Shown here: positions 38,531 to 52,960 of the stretch, piece after piece
How the letters are laid out: every line of letters starts with the position of its first letter
How positions within the stretch are numbered: position 1 is the stretch's first letter
NCBI RefSeq assembly: GCF_051020955.1
Contig: NW_027476096.1
Coordinates: 2,790,001-2,854,000, forward strand
Source of the DNA: Megalopta genalis
Lineage: Eukaryota; Arthropoda; Insecta; Hymenoptera; Halictidae
Length of the DNA: 64,000 nt
Direction of reading: 5' to 3'
Made by a program: the position numbers and the translations under genes
The notes under the pieces: model-generated
The model's input: the letters and a program-made list of their open reading frames with translations, nothing else
Database searches by the model: none
Told to the model about the DNA's origin: nothing

Positions 38531-41500
38531 TGTTCGAATCCATGCGAAACAAATGGTTTAGCTTCAAATACTTGTGATATACATGATTTAGCTTCAACTG
38601 CATGCGAAACAAACGAGTTAGCTTCAAATCCATGCGAAACACATGATTTAGCTTCAAATCAATGCGAAGAAGAAGGGTGATCTTCGAATCCATGCTAATC
38701 AAATGGTTCATATTCAAATACTTGTGATATACATGATTTAGCTTCAACAGCATGCGAAACAAACGAGTTAGCTTTAAATCCATGCGAAACACATGATTTA
38801 GCTCCAAATCAATGCGAAGTAGAAGGCATAGCTTCAAATCCATGGGAATTAAATGGTTTAGATTCAAATACTTGTTATATTCATGACTTATCTTCAACTG
38901 CATGCGAAACAAACGAGTTAGCTTCAAATCCATGCGAAACACATGCTTTAAATTCAAATCAATGCAAACTAGAAGGGTTATCATCAAATCCGTGCAAATC
39001 AAATGGTTTAGCTTCAAACACTTGTGATATATATGATTTAGCTTCAACTGCATGCGAAACATACGAGTTAGCTTTAAATCCATGCGAAACACACGATTTA
39101 GCTCCAAATCAATGCGAAGTAGAAGGCATAGCTTCAAATCCCTGCGAAACAAGTGGGTCTGCTTCAAATACTTGTGATATACATGATTTAGCTTCAACTG
39201 CATGCGAAACAATCGAGTTAGCTTTAAATCCATGCGAAACACATGATTTAACTCAAAATCAATGCGAAGTAGAAGGCATAGCTTCAAATCCATGGGGATC
39301 AAATGGTTTAGTTTCAAATACTTGTGATATACATGATTTAGCTTCAACAGCATGCGAAACAAACGAGTTAGCTTCAAATCCATGAGAAACACATGATTTA
39401 GCTTCAAATCAATGCGTAGTAGAAAGGTTATCTTCGAATCCATGCGAAACAAATGGTTTAGCTACAACCACTTTTGATATACATGACTTAGCTTCAACTG
39501 CATGCGAAACAATCGAGTTAGCTTCAAATCCATGCGAAACACATGATTTAGCTTCAAATCAATGCGAAGTAGGAAGGTTATATTCGAATCCATGCGAAAC
39601 AAATGGATTAGCTTCAAACACTTGTGATATACATGACTTAGCTTCAACTGCATGCGAAACAAAAGAGTTAGCTTTAAATCCATGCGGAACACATGATTTA
39701 GCTCCAAATCAATGCGAAGTAGGAGGCATAGCTTCAAATCCATGCCAAACAAACGGTTTAGCATCAAATACTTGTGATATACATGGTTTAGCTTCAACTG
39801 CATGCGAAACAAACGAGTTAGCTTTAAATCCATGCGGAACACATGATTTAACTCAAAATCGATGCGAAGTAGAAGGCATAGCTTCAAATCCATGGGAATC
39901 AAATGGTTTAGCTTCAAATACTTGTGATATACATGAGTTAGCTTCAACAGCATGCGAAACAAACGAGTTAGCTTCAAATCCATGCGAAACACATAATTTA
40001 GCTTCAAATCAATGCGAAGTAGGAGGGTTATCTTCGAATCCATGCGAAACAAATGGTTTAGCTTCAAACACTTGTGATATACATGATTTAGCTTCAACTG
40101 CATGCGAAACAATCGAGTTAGCTTTAAATCCATGCGAAACACATGATTTAACTCAAAATCAATGCGAAGTAGAAGGCATAGCTTCGTATCCATGCGAATC
40201 AAATGGTTCAGATTCAAATACTTGTGATATACATGATTTAGCTTCAACAGCATGCGAAACAAACGAGTTAGCTTGAAATCCATGCGAAACACATGGCTTA
40301 ACTCCAAATCAATGCGAAGTAGAAGGGTCATCTTCGCATCCATGCGAAACAATTGGTTTAGCTTCAAAGACTTGTGATACACATGATTTAGCTTCAACTG
40401 CATGCGAAACAAACGAGTTCGCTTTAAATCCGTGCGAAACACATGATTTAGCTTCAAAGCAATGCGAAGTAGAAGGATTATCTTCGAATCCATGCAAAAC
40501 AAATGGTGTAGCTTCAAACAAATTGTGATATACATGATTTAGCTTCAACTGCATGCGAAACAAACGAGCTAGCCTCAAATACATGCGAAACACATGATTT
40601 AACTCCAAATCAATGCGAAGTAGAAGGCATAGCATTAAATCCATGGGAAACGAATGATTTAGCTTCACATACTTGTGAATAGAAGTGATATAGCTTGAAA
40701 TGCGGGCGAAACAAACGAGTTAGCTTCAAATCCAAGCGAAACACATGATTTATCTTCAAATCAATGCGAGGTAGAAGGCTTAGCTTCAAATCCATGCGAA
40801 TCAAACGGTTTAGCTTCAAATACTTGTGATATACATGGTTTAGCTTCAACTGCATGCGAAACAAACGAGTTAGCTTTAAATCCATGCGGAACACATGATT
40901 TAGCTCCAAATCAATGCGAAGTAGGAGGCATAGCTTCAAATCCATGTCAAACAAACGGTTTAGCATCAAATACTTGTGATATACATGGTTTAGCTTCAAC
41001 TGCATGTGAAACAAACGAGTTAGTTTCAACTGCGTGCGAAAAATATGATTTAACATGAAATCAATGCGAAGCAGAAGGCTGATCTTCGAATCCATGCGAA
41101 ACAAATAGTTTAGCTTCAAATACATGTGATATACATGATTTAGCTTCAACTGCACGCGAAACAAACGAGTTAGCTGCAAATCCATGCGAAACACATGATT
41201 TAGCTTCAAATCAATGCGAAGTAGAAGGGTTATCTTCGAATCCATGCGAAACAAATGGTTTAGCTTCAAAGACCTGTGATATACATGATTTAGCTTCAAC
41301 TGCAGGCGAAACAAACGAATTAGCTTCAAATCCATGCGAAACACAGGATTCAGCTTCAAATCAATGCGAAGTAGAAGGCTGATTTTCAAATCCATGCGAA
41401 ACAAATGGTTTAGCTTCAAATACTTGTGATATACATGATTTAGCTTCAACTGCATGCGAAACAAACGAGTTAGCTTCAAATCCATGCGAAACACATGCTT

Positions 41501-41854
41501 TAAATTCAAGTCAATGCAAACTAGAAGGGTTATCATCAAATCCGTGCGAATCAAATGGTTTAGCTTCAAACACTTGTCATATACATGATTTAGCTTCAAC
41601 TGCATGCGAAACATACGAGTTAGATTTAAATCCATGCGAAACACACGATTTAGCTCCAAATCAATGCGAAGTAGAAGGCATAGCTTCAAATCCATGGGAA
41701 TCAAATGGTTTATTTTCAAATACTTGTGATATTCATGACTTAGTTTCAAATGCATGCGAAACAAACGAGTTAGCTTCAAATCCAAGCGAAACACATTTTA
41801 ATCTTCAAATCAATGCGAACTAGAAGGCTTAGCTTCAAATCCCTGCGAAACAAG
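37933..41854. repeat. Pentamer stretch without kilobase-scale copies
   Basis: These are regular A-to-E pentamers with scattered substitutions. I saw no long duplication within this stretch. Notable variants are GCATGCCAAACAAACGG near 39742 and GCATGTCAAACAAACGG near 40945, and a D monomer reading CATACTTGTGAATAGAAGTG near 40670. The right end (about 41780-41854) resembles 32310-32376 and 37017-37083. Confidence 0.8.
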
Positions 41855-43862
41855 TGGGTCAGCTTCAAATACTTGTGATATACATGATTTAGCTTCAACT
41901 GCATGCGAAACATACGAGTTAGCTTTAAATCCATGCGAAACACATGATTTAGCTCCAAATCAATGCGAAGTAGAAGGCATAGCTTCAAATCCATGGGATT
42001 CAAATGGTTTATTTTCAAATACTTGTGATATTCATGATTTAGCTTCAACTGCATGCGAAACAAACGAGTTAGCTTTAAATCCATGCGAAACACATGATTT
42101 AGCTCCAAATCAATGCGAAGTAGAAGGCATAGCTTCAAATCCATGGGAATCAAATGGTTTATTTTCAAATACTTGTGATATTCATGACTTAGTTTCAAAT
42201 GCATGCGAAACAAACGAGTTAGCTTCAAATCCAAGCGAAACACATGATTTATCTTCAAATCAATGCGAAGTAGAAGGCTTAGCTTCAAATCCCTGCGAAA
42301 CAAGTGGTTCAGCTTCAAATACTTGTGATATACATGATTTAGCTTCAACTGCATGCGAAACATACGAGTTAGCTTTAAATCCATGCGAAACAAATGATTT
42401 AGCTCCAAATCAATGCGAAGTAGAAGGCATAGCTTCAAATCCATGGGAATCAAATGGTTTAGCTTCAAATACTTGTGATATACATGATTTAGCTTCAACA
42501 GCTTGCGAAACAAACGAGTTAGCTTCAAATCCAAGCGAAGCATATGATTTCGTTTCAAATCAATGCGAAGTAGAAGGCTGATCTCCGAATCCACACGAAA
42601 CAGATTGTTTAGATTTAAATACTTGTGATATACATGATTCAGCTTCAACTGCATGCGAAACAAACGAGTTAGCTTCAAATCCATGCGCAACACATGATTT
42701 AGCTTCAAATCAATGCGAAGTAGAATGGTTATCTTTGAATCCATGCGAAACAAATGGTTTAGCTTCAAACACTTGTGTTATACATGATTTAGCTTCAACT
42801 GCATGCGAAACAACGAGTTAGCTTCAAATCCATGCGAAAAACATGATTTAGCTCCAAATCAATGCGAAGTAGAAGGCATAGCTTCAAATCCATGGGTATC
42901 AAATGGTTTATCTTCAAATACTTGTGGTATGCATGACTTAACTTCAACTGCATGCGAAACAAACGAGTTAGCTTCAAATCCACGCGAAGCACATGATTTA
43001 AATTCAAATCAATGCGAACTTGATGGATTATCATCAAATCCGTGCCAATCAATTGGTTTTGCTTCAAATACTTGTGATATACATGATTTAGCTTCAACTG
43101 CATGCGAAACAAACGAGTTAGCTTCAAATCCATGCGAAACACATGATTTAGCTTCAAATCAATTCGAAGAAGAAGGATTATCTTCGAATCCATGCAAAAC
43201 AAATAGTTTAGCTTCAAACAAATTGTGATATACATGATTTAGCTTCAACTGCATGCGAAACAAACGAGTTAGCTTTAAATCCATGCGAAACACATGATTT
43301 AGCTCCAAATCAATGCGAAGTAGAAGGCATAGCTTCAAATCCATGGGAATCAAATGGTTTATCTTCAAATACCTGTGATATGCATGACTTATCTTCAACA
43401 GCATGCGAAACAAACGAGTTAGCTTCAATTACATGCGAAACACATGATTATCTTCAAATCAATGCGAAGAGGAAGGGTGATCTTCGAATCCATGCTAATC
43501 AAATGGTTTAGCTTCAAACACTTGTGATATACATGATTTAGCTTCAACTGCTTGCGAAACAACGAGTTAGCTTTAAATCCATGCGAAACTCATGATTTAA
43601 CTCCAAATCAATGCGAAGTAGAAGGGTTATCTTCGAATCCATGCGAAACAAATGATTTAGCATCAAACACTTGTGATATACATGATTTAGCTTCAACTGA
43701 ATGCGAAACAAACGAGTTAGCTTCAAATCCATGCGCAACACTTGATTTAGCTTCAAATCAATGCGAAGTAGAAGGCTTTGCTTCAAATCCATGCGAAAAA
43801 CATGATTTAGCTTCAAATCAATGCGAAGTAGAAGGGTTATCTTCGAATTCATGCGAAACAAA
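41855..43862. repeat. 2,008-base tandem duplication, copy 1
   Basis: This copy is directly followed by copy 2 at 43863-45870. The length is 67 monomers minus two bases, which is not a whole number of pentamers. The left edge is at GTGGGTCAG (here) against ATGGGTCAG (copy 2). The first 600 or so bases are also shared with about 32376-32970 and 37083-37677, so this unit joins a segment of the 4.45-kb block to other pentamers. Confidence 0.94.
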
Positions 43863-44589
43863 TGGGTCAGCTTCAAATACTTGTGATATACATGATTTAG
43901 CTTCAACTGCATGCGAAACATACGAGTTAGCTTTAAATCCATGCGAAACACATGATTTAGCTCCAAATCAATGCGAAGTAGAAGGCATAGCTTCAAATCC
44001 ATGGGATTCAAATGGTTTATTTTCAAATACTTGTGATATTCATGATTTAGCTTCAACTGCATGCGAAACAAACGAGTTAGCTTTAAATCCATGCGAAACA
44101 CATGATTTAGCTCCAAATCAATGCGAAGTAGAAGGCATAGCTTCAAATCCATGGGAATCAAATGGTTTATTTTCAAATACTTGTGATATTCATGACTTAG
44201 TTTCAAATGCATGCGAAACAAACGAGTTAGCTTCAAATCCAAGCGAAACACATGATTTATCTTCAAATCAATGCGAAGTAGAAGGCTTAGCTTCAAATCC
44301 CTGCGAAACAAGTGGTTCAGCTTCAAATACTTGTGATATACATGATTTAGCTTCAACTGCATGCGAAACATACGAGTTAGCTTTAAATCCATGCGAAACA
44401 AATGATTTAGCTCCAAATCAATGCGAAGTAGAAGGCATAGCTTCAAATCCATGGGAATCAAATGGTTTAGCTTCAAATACTTGTGATATACATGATTTAG
44501 CTTCAACAGCTTGCGAAACAAACGAGTTAGCTTCAAATCCAAGCGAAGCATATGATTTCGTTTCAAATCAATGCGAAGTAGAAGGCTGA
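43552..44589 (+). other. Repeat-derived 345-codon plus-strand ORF
   Basis: This ORF has the same decapeptide frame as 36983-38530. It spans the join of the 2,008-base tandem copies, so the reading frame is partly a product of that duplication. It opens after the AACAACGAG deletion and closes at GAAGGCTGATCTCCG. It has no feature that sets it apart from the surrounding array. Confidence 0.75.
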
Positions 44590-45870
44590 TCTCCGAATCC
44601 ACACGAAACAGATTGTTTAGATTTAAATACTTGTGATATACATGATTCAGCTTCAACTGCATGCGAAACAAACGAGTTAGCTTCAAATCCATGCGCAACA
44701 CATGATTTAGCTTCAAATCAATGCGAAGTAGAATGGTTATCTTTGAATCCATGCGAAACAAATGGTTTAGCTTCAAACACTTGTGTTATACATGATTTAG
44801 CTTCAACTGCATGCGAAACAACGAGTTAGCTTCAAATCCATGCGAAAAACATGATTTAGCTCCAAATCAATGCGAAGTAGAAGGCATAGCTTCAAATCCA
44901 TGGGTATCAAATGGTTTATCTTCAAATACTTGTGGTATGCATGACTTAACTTCAACTGCATGCGAAACAAACGAGTTAGCTTCAAATCCACGCGAAGCAC
45001 ATGATTTAAATTCAAATCAATGCGAACTTGATGGATTATCATCAAATCCGTGCCAATCAATTGGTTTTGCTTCAAATACTTGTGATATACATGATTTAGC
45101 TTCAACTGCATGCGAAACAAACGAGTTAGCTTCAAATCCATGCGAAACACATGATTTAGCTTCAAATCAATTCGAAGAAGAAGGATTATCTTCGAATCCA
45201 TGCAAAACAAATAGTTTAGCTTCAAACAAATTGTGATATACATGATTTAGCTTCAACTGCATGCGAAACAAACGAGTTAGCTTTAAATCCATGCGAAACA
45301 CATGATTTAGCTCCAAATCAATGCGAAGTAGAAGGCATAGCTTCAAATCCATGGGAATCAAATGGTTTATCTTCAAATACCTGTGATATGCATGACTTAT
45401 CTTCAACAGCATGCGAAACAAACGAGTTAGCTTCAATTACATGCGAAACACATGATTATCTTCAAATCAATGCGAAGAGGAAGGGTGATCTTCGAATCCA
45501 TGCTAATCAAATGGTTTAGCTTCAAACACTTGTGATATACATGATTTAGCTTCAACTGCTTGCGAAACAACGAGTTAGCTTTAAATCCATGCGAAACTCA
45601 TGATTTAACTCCAAATCAATGCGAAGTAGAAGGGTTATCTTCGAATCCATGCGAAACAAATGATTTAGCATCAAACACTTGTGATATACATGATTTAGCT
45701 TCAACTGAATGCGAAACAAACGAGTTAGCTTCAAATCCATGCGCAACACTTGATTTAGCTTCAAATCAATGCGAAGTAGAAGGCTTTGCTTCAAATCCAT
45801 GCGAAAAACATGATTTAGCTTCAAATCAATGCGAAGTAGAAGGGTTATCTTCGAATTCATGCGAAACAAA
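43863..45870. repeat. 2,008-base tandem duplication, copy 2
   Basis: I saw no difference from 41855-43862 in the stretches compared. At 45871 the sequence reads TGGTTTAG where the start of copy 2 reads TGGGTCAG, which marks the right edge. The two head-to-tail copies keep the same indel markers: AACAACGAG, CAAATTGTG and CATGATTATCTTC. Confidence 0.94.
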
Positions 45871-48800
45871 TGGTTTAGCTTCAAACACTTGTGATATACA
45901 TGATTTAGCTTCAACTGCTTGCGAAACAACGAGTTAGCTTTAAATCCATGCGAAACTCATGATTTAACTCCAAATCAATGCGAAGTAGAAGGCTTTGCTT
46001 CAAATCCATGCGAAACACATGATTTAGCTTCATATCAATGCGAAGTAGAAGGGTTATCTTCGAATCCATGCGAACCAAATGATTTAGCTTGAAACACTTG
46101 TGATATACATGATTTAGCTTCAAGTGCATGCGAAACAAACGAGTTAGCTTCAAATCCATGCGCAACACATGATTTAGCTTCAAATCAATGCGAAGTAGAA
46201 GGGTTATCTTTGAATCCATGCGAAACAAATGGTTTAGCTTCAAACACTTGTGTTATACATGATTTAGCTTCAACTGCATGCGAAACAACGAGTTAGCTTT
46301 AAATCCATGCGAAACACATGATTTAGCTCCAAATCAATGCGAAGTAGAAGGCATAGCTTCAAATCCATGGGAATAAAATGGTTTATCTTCAAATACTTGT
46401 GGTATGCTTGACTTATCTTCAACTGCATGAGAAAGAAACGAGTTAGCTTCAAATCCAACGCGAAGCACATGATTTAAATTCAAATCAATGCGAACTAGAT
46501 TGGTTATCATCAAATCCGTGCGAATCAAACGGTTTTGCTTCAAATACTTGTGATATACTTGATTTAGCTTCAACACCAAGCGAAACAAACGAGTTAGCTT
46601 CAAATCCATGCGAAACACATGATTTATCTCCAAATCAATGCGAAGTAGAAGGCATAGCTTCAAATCCATCTGAAACAAATGGTTTAGATTCACATACTTG
46701 TGATATACATGATTTAGCTTCAACAGCATGCGAAACAAACGTGTTAGCTTCAAATCCATGCGAAACACATGATTTAGCTTCAACTTAAAGCGAAGTAGAA
46801 GGCTTAGCTTCAAATCCATGCCAATCAAACGGTTTAGCTTCAAATACTTGTGATATACATGGTTCAGCTTCAAGTGCATGCGAAATAAACGAGTTAGCTT
46901 CAAATCCATGCGAAAAACATGATTTAGGTCCAAATCAATGCGAAGCAGAAGGCTGATGTTCGAATCCATGCGAAACAAAGGTTTAGCTTCAAATACTTGT
47001 GATATACTTGATTTATATTCAAGTGCAAGCGAAACAAACGAGATAGCTTCAAATCCATGCGAGACATATGATTTAGCATCAAATCAATGCGAAGTAGAAG
47101 GCATAGCTTCAAATGCATGGGATTAAAATGGTTTAGCTTCAAATACTTGCGATATACATGATTTAGCTTCAACTGCATGCGAAACAAACGAGTTAGCTTC
47201 TAATCCTTGCGCAACACATGATTTAGCTACAAATCAATGCGAAGTAGAAGGGTTATCTTCGAATCCATGCAAAACAAATGGTTTAGCTTCAAACACTTGT
47301 GTTATACATGATTTAGCTTCAACTGCATGCGAAACAACGAGTTAGCTTTAAATCCATGCGAAACACATGATTTAGCTCCAAATCAATGCGAAGTAGAAGG
47401 CATAGCTACAAATCCATGGGAATCAAATGGTTTAGCTTCAAATGCTTGTGATATACATGATTTAGTTTCAACAGCATGCGAAACAAACGAGTTAGCTTCA
47501 AATCCATGCGAAACAAATGATTTAGCTTCAAACCAATGCGAAGTAGAAGGGTTATCTTCGAATCCATGGGAAACAAATAGTTTAGCTTCAAACACTTGTG
47601 ATATACATGATTTAGCTTCAACAGCATGCGAAACAAACGAGTTAGCTTCAAATCCATGCGAAACACATGATTTAGCTTCAAACCAATGCGAAAAAGGAGG
47701 ATTATCTTCGGATCCATGCGAAACATATGGTTTAGCTTCAAACACTTGTGATATACAAGATTTAGCTTCAACAGCATGCGAAACAAACGAGTTAGCTTCA
47801 AAAACCATGCAAAACACATGATTTAGCTTCAAATCGATGCGAAGTAGAAGGCTTATCTACGAATCCATGCGAAACAAATGATTTAGCTGCAAATACTTGT
47901 GATATACATGATTCAGCATCAACTGCATGCGAAACAAACGAGTTAGCTTCAAATCCATGCGAAACACATGATTTAGCTTCAAATCAATGCGAAGTAGAAG
48001 GGTTATCTTCGAATTCATGCGATACAAATGATTTAGCTTCAAACACTTGTGATATACATGATTTAGCTTCAACAGCATGCGAAACAAACGAGTTAGCTTC
48101 AAATCCATGCGAAATACATGATTTAGCTTCAAATCAATGCGAAGAAGAGGTGTGATCTTCGAATCCATGCTAATCAAATGGTTTAGCTTCAAACACTTGT
48201 GATATACATGATTTAGCTTCAACTGCTTGCGAAACAACGAGTTAGCTTTAAATCCATGCGAAACTCATGATTTAAATCCAAATCAATGCGAAGTAGAAGG
48301 CTTTGCTTCAAATCCATGCGAAACACATGATTTAGCTTGATATCAATGCGAAGTAGAAGGGTTATCTTCGAATCCATGCGAAACAAATGATTTAGCTTGA
48401 AACACTTGTGACATACATGATTTAGCTTCAAGTTCATGCGAAACAAACGAGTTAGCTTCAAATCCATGCGCAACACATGATTTAGCTTCAAATCAATGCG
48501 AAGTAGAAGGGTTATCTTTGAATCCATGCGAAACAAATGGTTTAGCTCCAAACACTTGTGTTATACATGATTTAGCTTCAACTGCATGCGAAACAACGAG
48601 TTAGCTTTAAATCCATGCGAAACACATGATTTAGCTCCAAATCAATGCGAAGTAGAAGGCATAGCTACAAATCCATGGGAATCAAATGGTTTAGCTTCAA
48701 ATGCTTGTGATATACATGATTTAGTTTCAACAGCATGCGAAACAAACGAGTTAGCTTCAAATCCATGCGAAACAAATGATTTAGCTTCAAACCAATGCGA

Positions 48801-50690
48801 AGTAGAAGGGTTATCTTCGAATCCATGGGAAACAAATAGTTTAGCTTCAAACACTTGTGATATACATGATTTAGCTTCAACAGCATGCGAAACAAACGAG
48901 TTAGCTTCATATCCATGCGAAACACATGATTTAGCTTCAAACCAATTGGAAAAAGAAGGATTATCTTCGGATCCATGCGAAACAAATGGTTTAGCTTCAA
49001 ACACTTGTGATATACAAGATTTAGCTTCAACAGCATGCGAAACAAACGAGTTAGCTTCAAAAACCATGCAAAACACATGATTTAGCTTCAAATCGATGCG
49101 AAGTAGAAGGCTTATCTACGAATCCATGCGAAACAAATGATTTAGCTGCAAATACTTGTGATATACATGATTCAGCATCAACTGCATGCGAAACAAACGA
49201 GTTAGCTTCAAATCCATGCGAAACACATGATTTAGCTTCAAATCAATGCGAAGTAGAAGGGTTATCTTTGAATCCATGCGAAACAAATGGTTTAGCTCCA
49301 AACACTTGTGTTATACATGATTTAGCTTCAACTGCATGCGAAACAACGAGTTAGCTTTAAATCCATGCGAAACACATGATTTAGCTCCAAATCAATGCGA
49401 AGTAGAAGGCATAGCTTCAAATCCATGGGAATAAAATGGTTTATCTTCAAATACTTGTGGTATGCTTGACTTATCTTCAACTGCATGCGAAAGAAACGAG
49501 TTAGCTTGAAATCCACGCGAAGCACATGATTTAAATTCAAATCAATGCGAACTAGATGGGTTATCATCAAATCCGTGCGAATCAAATGGTTTTGCTTCAA
49601 ATACTTGTGATATACTTGATCTAGCTTCAACAGCAAGCGAAACAAACGAGTTAGCTTCAAATCCATGCGAAACACATGATTTAGCTCCAAATCAATGCGA
49701 AGTAGAAGGCATAGCTTCAAATCCATGGGAAACAAATGGTTTAGATTCACATACTTGTGATATACATGATTTAGCTTCAACAGCATGCGAAACAAACGTG
49801 TTAGCTTCAAATCCATGCGAAACACATGATTTAGCTTCAATTTAAAGCGAAGTAGAAGGCTTAGCTTCAAATCCATGCCAATCAAACGGTTTAGCTTCAA
49901 ATACTTGTGATATACATGATTCAGCTTCAAGTGCATGCGAAATAAACGAGTTAGCTTCAAATCCATGCGAAAAACATGATTTAGGTCCAAATCAATGCGA
50001 TGCAGAAGGCTGATGTTCGAATCCATGCGAAACAAAGGTTTAGCTTCAAATACTTGTGATATACTTGATTTATATTCAAGTGCATGCGAAACAAACGAGA
50101 TAGCTTCAAATCCATGCGAGACATATGATTTAACATCAAATCAATGCGAAGTAGAAGGCATAGCTTCAAATGCATGGGAATAAAATGGTTTAGCTTCAAA
50201 TACTTGCGATATACATGATTTAGCTTCAACTGCATGCGAAACAAACGAGTTAGCTTCTAATCCATGCGCAACACATGATTTAGCTTCAAATCAATGCGAA
50301 GTAGAAGGGTTATCTTCGAATCCATGCAAAACAAATGGTTTAGCTTCAAACACTTGTGTTATACATGATTTAGCTTCAACTGCATGCGAAACAACGAGTT
50401 AGCTTTAAATCCATGCGAAACACATGATTTAGCTCCAAATCAATGCGAAGTAGAAGGCATAGCTACAAATCCATGGGAATCAAATGGTTTAGCTTCAAAT
50501 ACTTGTGATATACATGATTTAGTTTCAACAGTATGCGAAACAAACAAGTTAGCTTCAAATCCATGCGAAACAAGTGATTTAGCTTCAAACCAATGCGAAG
50601 TAGAAGGGTTATCTTCGAATCCATGGGAAACAAATGGTTTAGCTTCAAACACTTGTGATATACATGATTTAGCTTCAACTGCATGCTGAA
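45871..50690. repeat. Mosaic of 2,308, 1,259 and 3,057-base offset copies
   Basis: About 45880-46356 matches 48188-48664 (offset 2,308). About 47280-48000 matches 48539-49259 (offset 1,259, 42 monomers minus one). About 46270-47590 matches 49328-50647 (offset 3,057-3,058, the extra base being CCAACGCG near 46456 against CCACGCG). Several single-base differences separate the copies, so they are older than the 2,008 and 4,644-base pairs. Confidence 0.83.
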
Positions 50691-52436
50691 CAAACGAGTT
50701 AGCTTCAAATCCATGCGAAACACATGATTTAGCTTCAATTTAATGCGAAGTAGAAGGCTTTGTTTCAAATCCATGCCAATCAAACGGTGTAGCTTCAAAT
50801 ACTTGTGATATACATGGTTCAGCTTCAATTGCATGCGAAATAAACGAGTTAGCTTCAAATCCATGCGAAACACATGATTTAGGTCCAAATCAATGCGAAG
50901 CAGAAGGCTGATGTTCGAATCCATGCAAAACAAATGGTTTAGCTTCAAACACTTGTGATATACATGATTTAGCTTCAGCTGCATGCGAAACAAACGAGTT
51001 AGCTTCAAATCCATGCGAAACACATGATTTATCTTCAAATCAATGCGAGGTAGAAGGCTTAGCTTCAAATCCAAGCGAAACAAATTATTTAGTTTCAAAT
51101 CAATGTGAAGTAGAAGGCGTGGTTTCAAATCCTTGCGAAACAAATGGTTTAGCTTCAAATGCTTGTGATATACATAATTTAGCTTCAACTGCATGCGAAA
51201 CAAACCAGTTAGCTTAAAATCCATACGAACCCCATGATTTAGCTGTAAATCAATCCGAGGTAGAGGGCATATCTTCAAATCCATGCGTAACAAATCGTTT
51301 AGCTTCAAATACTTGTGATATACATGATTCAGCTTCAACAACATGCGAAACAAACGAGTTAGCTTCAAATCCTTGCTAAATACATGATTTAGCTTCAAAT
51401 CAATGCGAAGTAGAAGGGTTATGTTCGAATCCATGCGAAACAAATGGTTTAGCTTCAAACACTTGTGATATACATGATTTAGCTTCAACTGCATGCGAAA
51501 CAAACGAGTTAGCTTTAAATCCATGCGAAACACATGATTTAGCACCAAATCAATGCGAAGTAGAAGGCATAGCTTCAAATCGTTGGGAATCAAATGGTTT
51601 ATCTTCAAATACTTGTGATATACATGACTTAGCTTCAACTGCATGCGAAACAAACGAGTTAGCTGCAAATCCATGCGAAACACATGATTTAGCTTCAAAT
51701 CAATGCGAAGTAGAAGGCTTAGCTTCAAATTCATGCGAATCAAATGGTTTATCTTCAAATGCTTGTGATATACTTGATTTATATTCAAGTGCATGCGAAA
51801 CAAACGAGATAGCTTCAGATCCATGCGAAACATATGATTTAACATCAAATCAATGCGAAGTAGAAGCCATACCTTCAGATCCATGGGAATTAAATGGTTT
51901 AGCTTCAAATACTTGTGATATACATGATTTAGCTTCAACTGTATGCGAAACAAACGAGTTAGCTTCAAATCCATGCGCAACACATGATTTAGCTTCAAAT
52001 CAATGCGAAGTAGAAGGGTTATCTTTGAATCCATGAGAAACAAATGGTTTAGCTTCAAACACTTGTGATATACATGATTTTGCTTCAACTGCATGCTGAA
52101 CAAACGAGTTAGCTTCAAATCCATGCGAAACACATGATTTAGCTTCAAATCAATGCGAAGAAGAGGGGTGATCTTCGAATCCATGCTAATCAAATGGTTC
52201 ATATTCAAATACTTGTGATATACATGATTTAGCTTCAACAGCATGCGAAACAAACGAGTTAGCTTCAAATCCAAGCGAAACACATGATTTAGCTTCAATT
52301 TAATGCGAAGTAGGAGGCTTAGCTTCAAATCCTTGCCAATAAAACGGTTTAGCTTCAAATACTTGTGATATACTTGATTTAGATTCAAGTGCGTGCGAAA
52401 CAAACGAGTTAGCTTCAAAATCCCAGCGAAATACAT
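50463..52436 (-). other. Repeat-derived 657-codon ORF, probably not a gene
   Basis: This uses the same minus-strand frame and ten-residue repeats as the 696-codon ORFs, but lies outside the large duplications. It ends downstream where pentamers again carry indels. No domain or motif is recognisable, and the composition is that of the repeat. It shows that long open frames arise in this phase independently of the big duplications. Confidence 0.78.
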
Positions 52437-52540
52437 GATTTAGCTTCAAATCAATGCGAAGAAGAACGATTATCTTCGAATCCATGCAAAACAAATGGTT
52501 TAGCTTCAAACACTTGTGATATACATGATTTAGCTTCAGC
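50691..52540. repeat. Pentamer stretch, few long copies
   Basis: This is ordinary pentamer array. The E variant ACTGCATGCTGAACAAACG, with an in-frame stop in the plus-strand frame, occurs at about 50685 and 52090. A D-E-A segment with CTTGATTTATATTCAAGTGC near 51780 resembles that near 50070 and 46995. No duplication longer than a few hundred bases was seen inside this stretch. Confidence 0.78.
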
Positions 52541-52960
52541 TGCATGCGAAACAAACTAGTTAGCTTTAAACCCATGCGAAACACATGATTAAACTCCGAA
52601 TCAATTCGAAGTAGAAGGCTTTGCTTCAAATCCATGCGAAACACATGATTTAGCTTCAAATCAATGCGAAGAAGAGGGGTGATCTTCGAATCCATGCTAA
52701 TCAAATGGTACATATTCAAATACTTGTGATATACATGATTTAGCTTCAACAGCATGCGAAACAAACTAGTTAGCTTTAAACCCATGCGATACACATGATT
52801 AAACTCCAAATCAATTCGAAGTAGAAGGCTTTGCTTCAAATCCATGCGAAACACATGATTTAGCTTCAAATCAATGCGAAGAAGAGGGGTGATCTTCGAA
52901 TCCATGCTAATCAAATGGTACATATTCAAATACTTGTGATATACATGATTTAGCTTCAAC
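52541..52960. repeat. 210-base tandem pair (seven monomers)
   Basis: 52541-52750 is repeated at 52751-52960 with an offset of exactly 210 bases. Shared markers are ACAAACTAGTTAGC, ATTAAACTCC, CAATTCGAAGTAG and GGGGTGATCTTCG followed by GGTACATATTC. Seven monomers is not a whole number of pentamers, so the A-to-E order is broken at the join. Confidence 0.87.
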
